Assembly: GCF_004346225.1 (NCBI RefSeq) | Contig: NZ_SMAJ01000016.1 | Span: forward strand, 1 to 64,000 | Reading direction: 5' to 3' | DNA from: Paralcaligenes ureilyticus | GTDB lineage: Bacteria > Pseudomonadota > Gammaproteobacteria > Burkholderiales > Burkholderiaceae_B | Length of the DNA: 64,000 nt | In this document: positions 61,410 through 64,000 of the stretch, piece by piece | Layout: the number at the start of each line of letters is the position of its first letter | Numbering within the stretch: the stretch's first letter is position 1 | Notes under the pieces: generated by a model | Databases searched by the model: none | Told to the model about the DNA's origin: nothing | What the model saw: the letters and a program-made list of their open reading frames with translations, nothing else | Program-made: the position numbers and the translations under genes

Positions 61410-62600
61410 ATGAAAAATTTTATTCTGCGTACCGCCCCCTGGTGCCTGGCACTGCTGTTGACAGCCTGCGGCGAAAGCAAGGATCCGGCGCCGACGCCAC
61501 CGCCTCCGCTGGTTGGAGTGGTGACCACGCACGTGGAGAACGTGCCTCTCGTCAAGAATTTGGTGGGTCGTCTGTCCGCATTCCGTAGTGCCGACGTGAA
61601 TGCCCGAGTCGCAGGCGTGCTGCTCAAGCGTGCTTACGTCGAAGGCAGCGAAGTGAAGAAAGGACAGTTGCTGTTCGAGATTGATCCGGCACCCCTGAAA
61701 GCGGCGCTGGCCAGTGCCACGGCGCAACTCGCAAAAGACCAGGCGAACCTCGGCCAGGCGCGGGTGAACCTCGCGCGTTACCAACGGCTGAACCAACAAA
61801 AAGCGATTGCCGAACAAATTTACTCCGACCAGAAGTTCCTGGTGCGGCAGGAGGCAGCGACGGTTGAGGTCGATCAGGCCGGTGTGCAAACAGCACGCAT
61901 CAATCTGGGTTACGCCCATGTCACCTCGCCCATAGCCGGCCGTGCCGGCCAACAGCAGGTCACCGAGGGTGCGCTCGTGGGCCAGGGCTCTGCGACCTTG
62001 CTCACGACGGTGAGCCAACTGGACCCGCTGTACGTCAACTTCGCTATCGGCGTAAACGATCTCAACGAGTTGCAGAGGGCCGCAGAACGTGGCGACATCC
62101 AGCTCACTGCGCCCAACAAGACCACGGTCAAGGTCACGCTGCCCGACGGCACGCCCTACGCCGTGCCCGGCACGGTGGATTTTTCTGCACCCACGGTCGA
62201 TCCCTCCACCGGATCGGTCACTTTGCGCGCGCTGTTGCCGAACCCGAAGTTCAGGCTGCTTCCGGGAACTTACGTCACCCTGCAATTGGCGCTGGGTGAG
62301 CGCCACAACGCGTTCCTGATTCCGCAACCCGCAGTGCAGCGCGACATCACGGGCACCTATGTGCTGGTGGTCGGCAAGGACAGCAAGGTTACGCACCGCA
62401 ACGTGACGACGAATGGCACGCAGGGGGTTGACTGGGTCGTCACGTCCGGCCTCAGCGCGGGCGACCAGGTGATCGTTTCGGGGTTGCAGATGGTACAGCT
62501 TGGTGCACAAGCCAAGACAGAGCCTTGGCAGCCGCCCGCATCGACTGCAAAAACAACGGGCGCTGCTGTCGCATCCGCCAAAGCCACCGACGGCGAGTAA
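61410..62600 (+). CDS. RND efflux periplasmic adaptor (membrane fusion protein)
   Basis: 396 residues. Lipoprotein signal with lipobox LLLTAC (Cys at residue 20) followed by GESKDPAPTPPPP linker. Lipoyl half-motifs ARVAGVLLKRAYVEGSEVKK and AHVTSPIAGRAGQQQVTEGA flank a helical hairpin; then the barrel and membrane-proximal domains (FRLLPGTYVTLQLALGE). AcrA/MexE-like. Bridges the pump to an outer-membrane channel that is not encoded within the window. Confidence 0.95.
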   Translation: MKNFILRTAPWCLALLLTACGESKDPAPTPPPPLVGVVTTHVENVPLVKNLVGRLSAFRSADVNARVAGVLLKRAYVEGSEVKKGQLLFEIDPAPLKAALASATAQLAKDQANLGQARVNLARYQRLNQQKAIAEQIYSDQKFLVRQEAATVEVDQAGVQTARINLGYAHVTSPIAGRAGQQQVTEGALVGQGSATLLTTVSQLDPLYVNFAIGVNDLNELQRAAERGDIQLTAPNKTTVKVTLPDGTPYAVPGTVDFSAPTVDPSTGSVTLRALLPNPKFRLLPGTYVTLQLALGERHNAFLIPQPAVQRDITGTYVLVVGKDSKVTHRNVTTNGTQGVDWVVTSGLSAGDQVIVSGLQMVQLGAQAKTEPWQPPASTAKTTGAAVASAKATDGE

Positions 62601-62612
62601 CGGAATTTCCAC

Positions 62613-64000
62613 ATGTCGAATTTCTTTATCGACCGGCCCATTTTTGCCTGGGTAATCGCGATCCTGATTACGCTTGGCGGCGTGCTCGCGATCGACGACC
62701 TCGGCGTGCAGTCGTATCCGAATATCGCACCGCCGCAGGTTTCGATTGTCGCCCACTATCCCGGCGCCAGTTCCAGCACCGCCGAAGGCTCGGTGACCGA
62801 AGTGATCGAGCAGCAGCTCACCGGCATCGACAACCTGCTGTACTTCAATTCGTCCACGAGCTCCAGCGGCCGCGTGGCCATTACCCTGACCTTCAAGCCC
62901 GGCACCAACCCCGATATCGCTGCGGTACAAACGCAGAACCAGGTGTCGCGGGCCGAGCCGCTGTTGCCACCAGAAGTGCTTGCACAAGGCATCGTTGTCG
63001 CCAAGGCCAACCCCGACACGTTGATGGCCGTTGCATTGAGCTCGGACAACCCCGCCATCGGCCGGGACCGCCTGAACGACATCGTCGCTTCGCAAGTGCT
63101 CAACCCCATCTCACGCATACCCGGCGTCGGGGCCACAAATCAGTTCGGTGCCGAATATGCAATGCGGATCTGGTTGAATCCGGAGAAGATGCATGGCTAC
63201 GGCCTGTCGGCGACCGACGTAATCAACGCGTTGAAAGAGCAGAACATTCAAGTGGCGGCCGGCACGCTGGGCGCGGACCCGGCAGTCAAGGGCTGGGGCT
63301 TCACCGCCAACGTGACCGGAGAGAACCTGTTTTCGACGCCCGGGCAATTCCTCAACATTATCCTGCGTGCCAATCCCGATGGCACCGTGGTGAAACTCGG
63401 GGATATCGCGACTGCGGACTTTGGGCCGAGAAACTACGGCTTCGACACCATCTACGACGGCAAGCCGATCGGTGCATTCGCTATCCAGACTTTGCCCGGC
63501 GCCAACGGCCTCACCGTCGCGAAGGCGGTACGCGCCGAGATGGCGAAGCTGCAGGTGGGCTTTCCGGAAGGGGTGAGCTGGTTCGTTCCCTACGACACCA
63601 CAACCTTCATCACGATTTCGATCCAGGACGTGCTGACGACACTGGTCGAGGCCTTAGTGCTGGTGTTTCTGGTGATGCTGATCTTCCTCCAGAACTTCCG
63701 CGCCACCCTCATTCCTGCCATCGTGATCCCGGTGGCACTGCTCGGGGCGTTCATCGGCATGGATGCGCTCGGGTTCACCATTAACCAGCTCAGTCTGTTC
63801 GGCATGGTGATGGCCATCGGTATCGTTGTGGACGACGCGATCGTAGTGATCGAGAACATCGAGCGCATCATGACCGAGCAGGGGTTGTCGCCCAAGGAGG
63901 CCGCGCGCAAGGGCATGAAGGAAATCTCGGGCGCCGTGGTTGCCATCACGGCGGTGCTGCTGGCAGTATTCGTGCCTTCGGCGCTGCAGTCGGGCTCGAC
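62613..64000 (+). CDS. RND efflux pump inner-membrane subunit (AcrB/MexF type), truncated by window end
   Basis: 462 complete codons are visible from the ATG at 62613; the gene continues beyond 64000. Starts MSNFFIDRPIFAWVIAILI, the HAE1-family opening, then PPQVSIVAHYPGASSSTAEG and the porter domain. The transmembrane part has the proton-relay Asp pair in GIVVDDAIVVIENIERIM. It starts 12 bp after the adaptor stop. Exports hydrophobic toxins or drugs with proton antiport. Confidence 0.95.
   Translation, partial: MSNFFIDRPIFAWVIAILITLGGVLAIDDLGVQSYPNIAPPQVSIVAHYPGASSSTAEGSVTEVIEQQLTGIDNLLYFNSSTSSSGRVAITLTFKPGTNPDIAAVQTQNQVSRAEPLLPPEVLAQGIVVAKANPDTLMAVALSSDNPAIGRDRLNDIVASQVLNPISRIPGVGATNQFGAEYAMRIWLNPEKMHGYGLSATDVINALKEQNIQVAAGTLGADPAVKGWGFTANVTGENLFSTPGQFLNIILRANPDGTVVKLGDIATADFGPRNYGFDTIYDGKPIGAFAIQTLPGANGLTVAKAVRAEMAKLQVGFPEGVSWFVPYDTTTFITISIQDVLTTLVEALVLVFLVMLIFLQNFRATLIPAIVIPVALLGAFIGMDALGFTINQLSLFGMVMAIGIVVDDAIVVIENIERIMTEQGLSPKEAARKGMKEISGAVVAITAVLLAVFVPSALQSGS

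Noticed and set aside
1-64000. CRISPR arrays, tRNA or rRNA genes, phage or conjugation modules
   Set aside because: No regularly spaced repeats, no cloverleaf with a CCA-type end, and no integrase, capsid or relaxase motifs noticed on reading; a tRNAscan and profile search would settle it.

Overview
The window looks like a chromosomal stretch of a beta-proteobacterium, probably of the Alcaligenaceae (Bordetella/Achromobacter/Pusillimonas type). The reasons are two TctC/Bug-type solute receptors, many LysR regulators, a FabA/FabB pair, class II ribonucleotide reductase beside HemN under an FNR-type box, and a moderately GC-rich coding style. This placement is inference from gene content. No rRNA, tRNA or CRISPR array was seen.

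Layout. 0-9.4 kb: a cytochrome P450, then an anaerobic pair on the minus strand (hemN, nrdJ) behind a perfect TTGAT-N4-ATCAA box, a small c-type cytochrome, fabA-fabB and a hemolysin III/TrhA membrane protein. 9.4-16 kb: LysR/glutathione transferase/flavin-binding protein, a gene graveyard (IS630 transposase with an internal deletion, tail of a ChrA-like transporter), an EamA transporter, and a LysR gene divergent from an FAD amine oxidase. 16-22 kb: amidohydrolase plus TctC receptor, remnants, an MFS exporter and a diguanylate cyclase. 22-34 kb: a catabolic island around a GntR regulator. Leftwards run an aconitase-family hydratase, a dihydropyrimidinase-like enzyme, an isochorismatase-like amidase and a G3E GTPase. 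Rightwards run an isocitrate-lyase/PEP-mutase-family lyase, a TctC receptor and a tricarballylate-dehydrogenase-like flavoprotein, followed by a wrecked tctBA pair and IS debris.

34.5-49.4 kb: one 14.7-kb minus-strand operon-like array. A TetR regulator with a palindromic operator is followed by a polyamine-type ABC importer (ATPase, two permeases, receptor), HyuA/HyuB hydantoinase/oxoprolinase subunits, an FMN L-2-hydroxyacid oxidase, an FAD D-2-hydroxyacid dehydrogenase, a DapA-family aldolase, a UroD-family protein and an FAD amine oxidase. I cannot match this set to a described pathway; it is the best candidate here for an undescribed catabolic system.

49.7-60.8 kb: a tightly overlapping array with a divergent LysR regulator. 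It comprises a Dpp-type peptide importer (A, B, C, D, F), an enolase-superfamily racemase/dehydratase inserted between the permeases, and a three-subunit D-amino/imino-acid dehydrogenase (FAD subunit, 2Fe-2S subunit, FAD/NAD-like subunit with a Cys cluster). It ends at the truncated tail of a RidA imine deaminase. 60.9-64 kb: a MarR regulator, a lipoprotein RND adaptor and the start of an RND pump that runs off the window.

Taken together the segment is a catabolic and transport accessory region with strong signs of turnover: at least eight gene relics and three IS-type remnants lie between otherwise intact operons.
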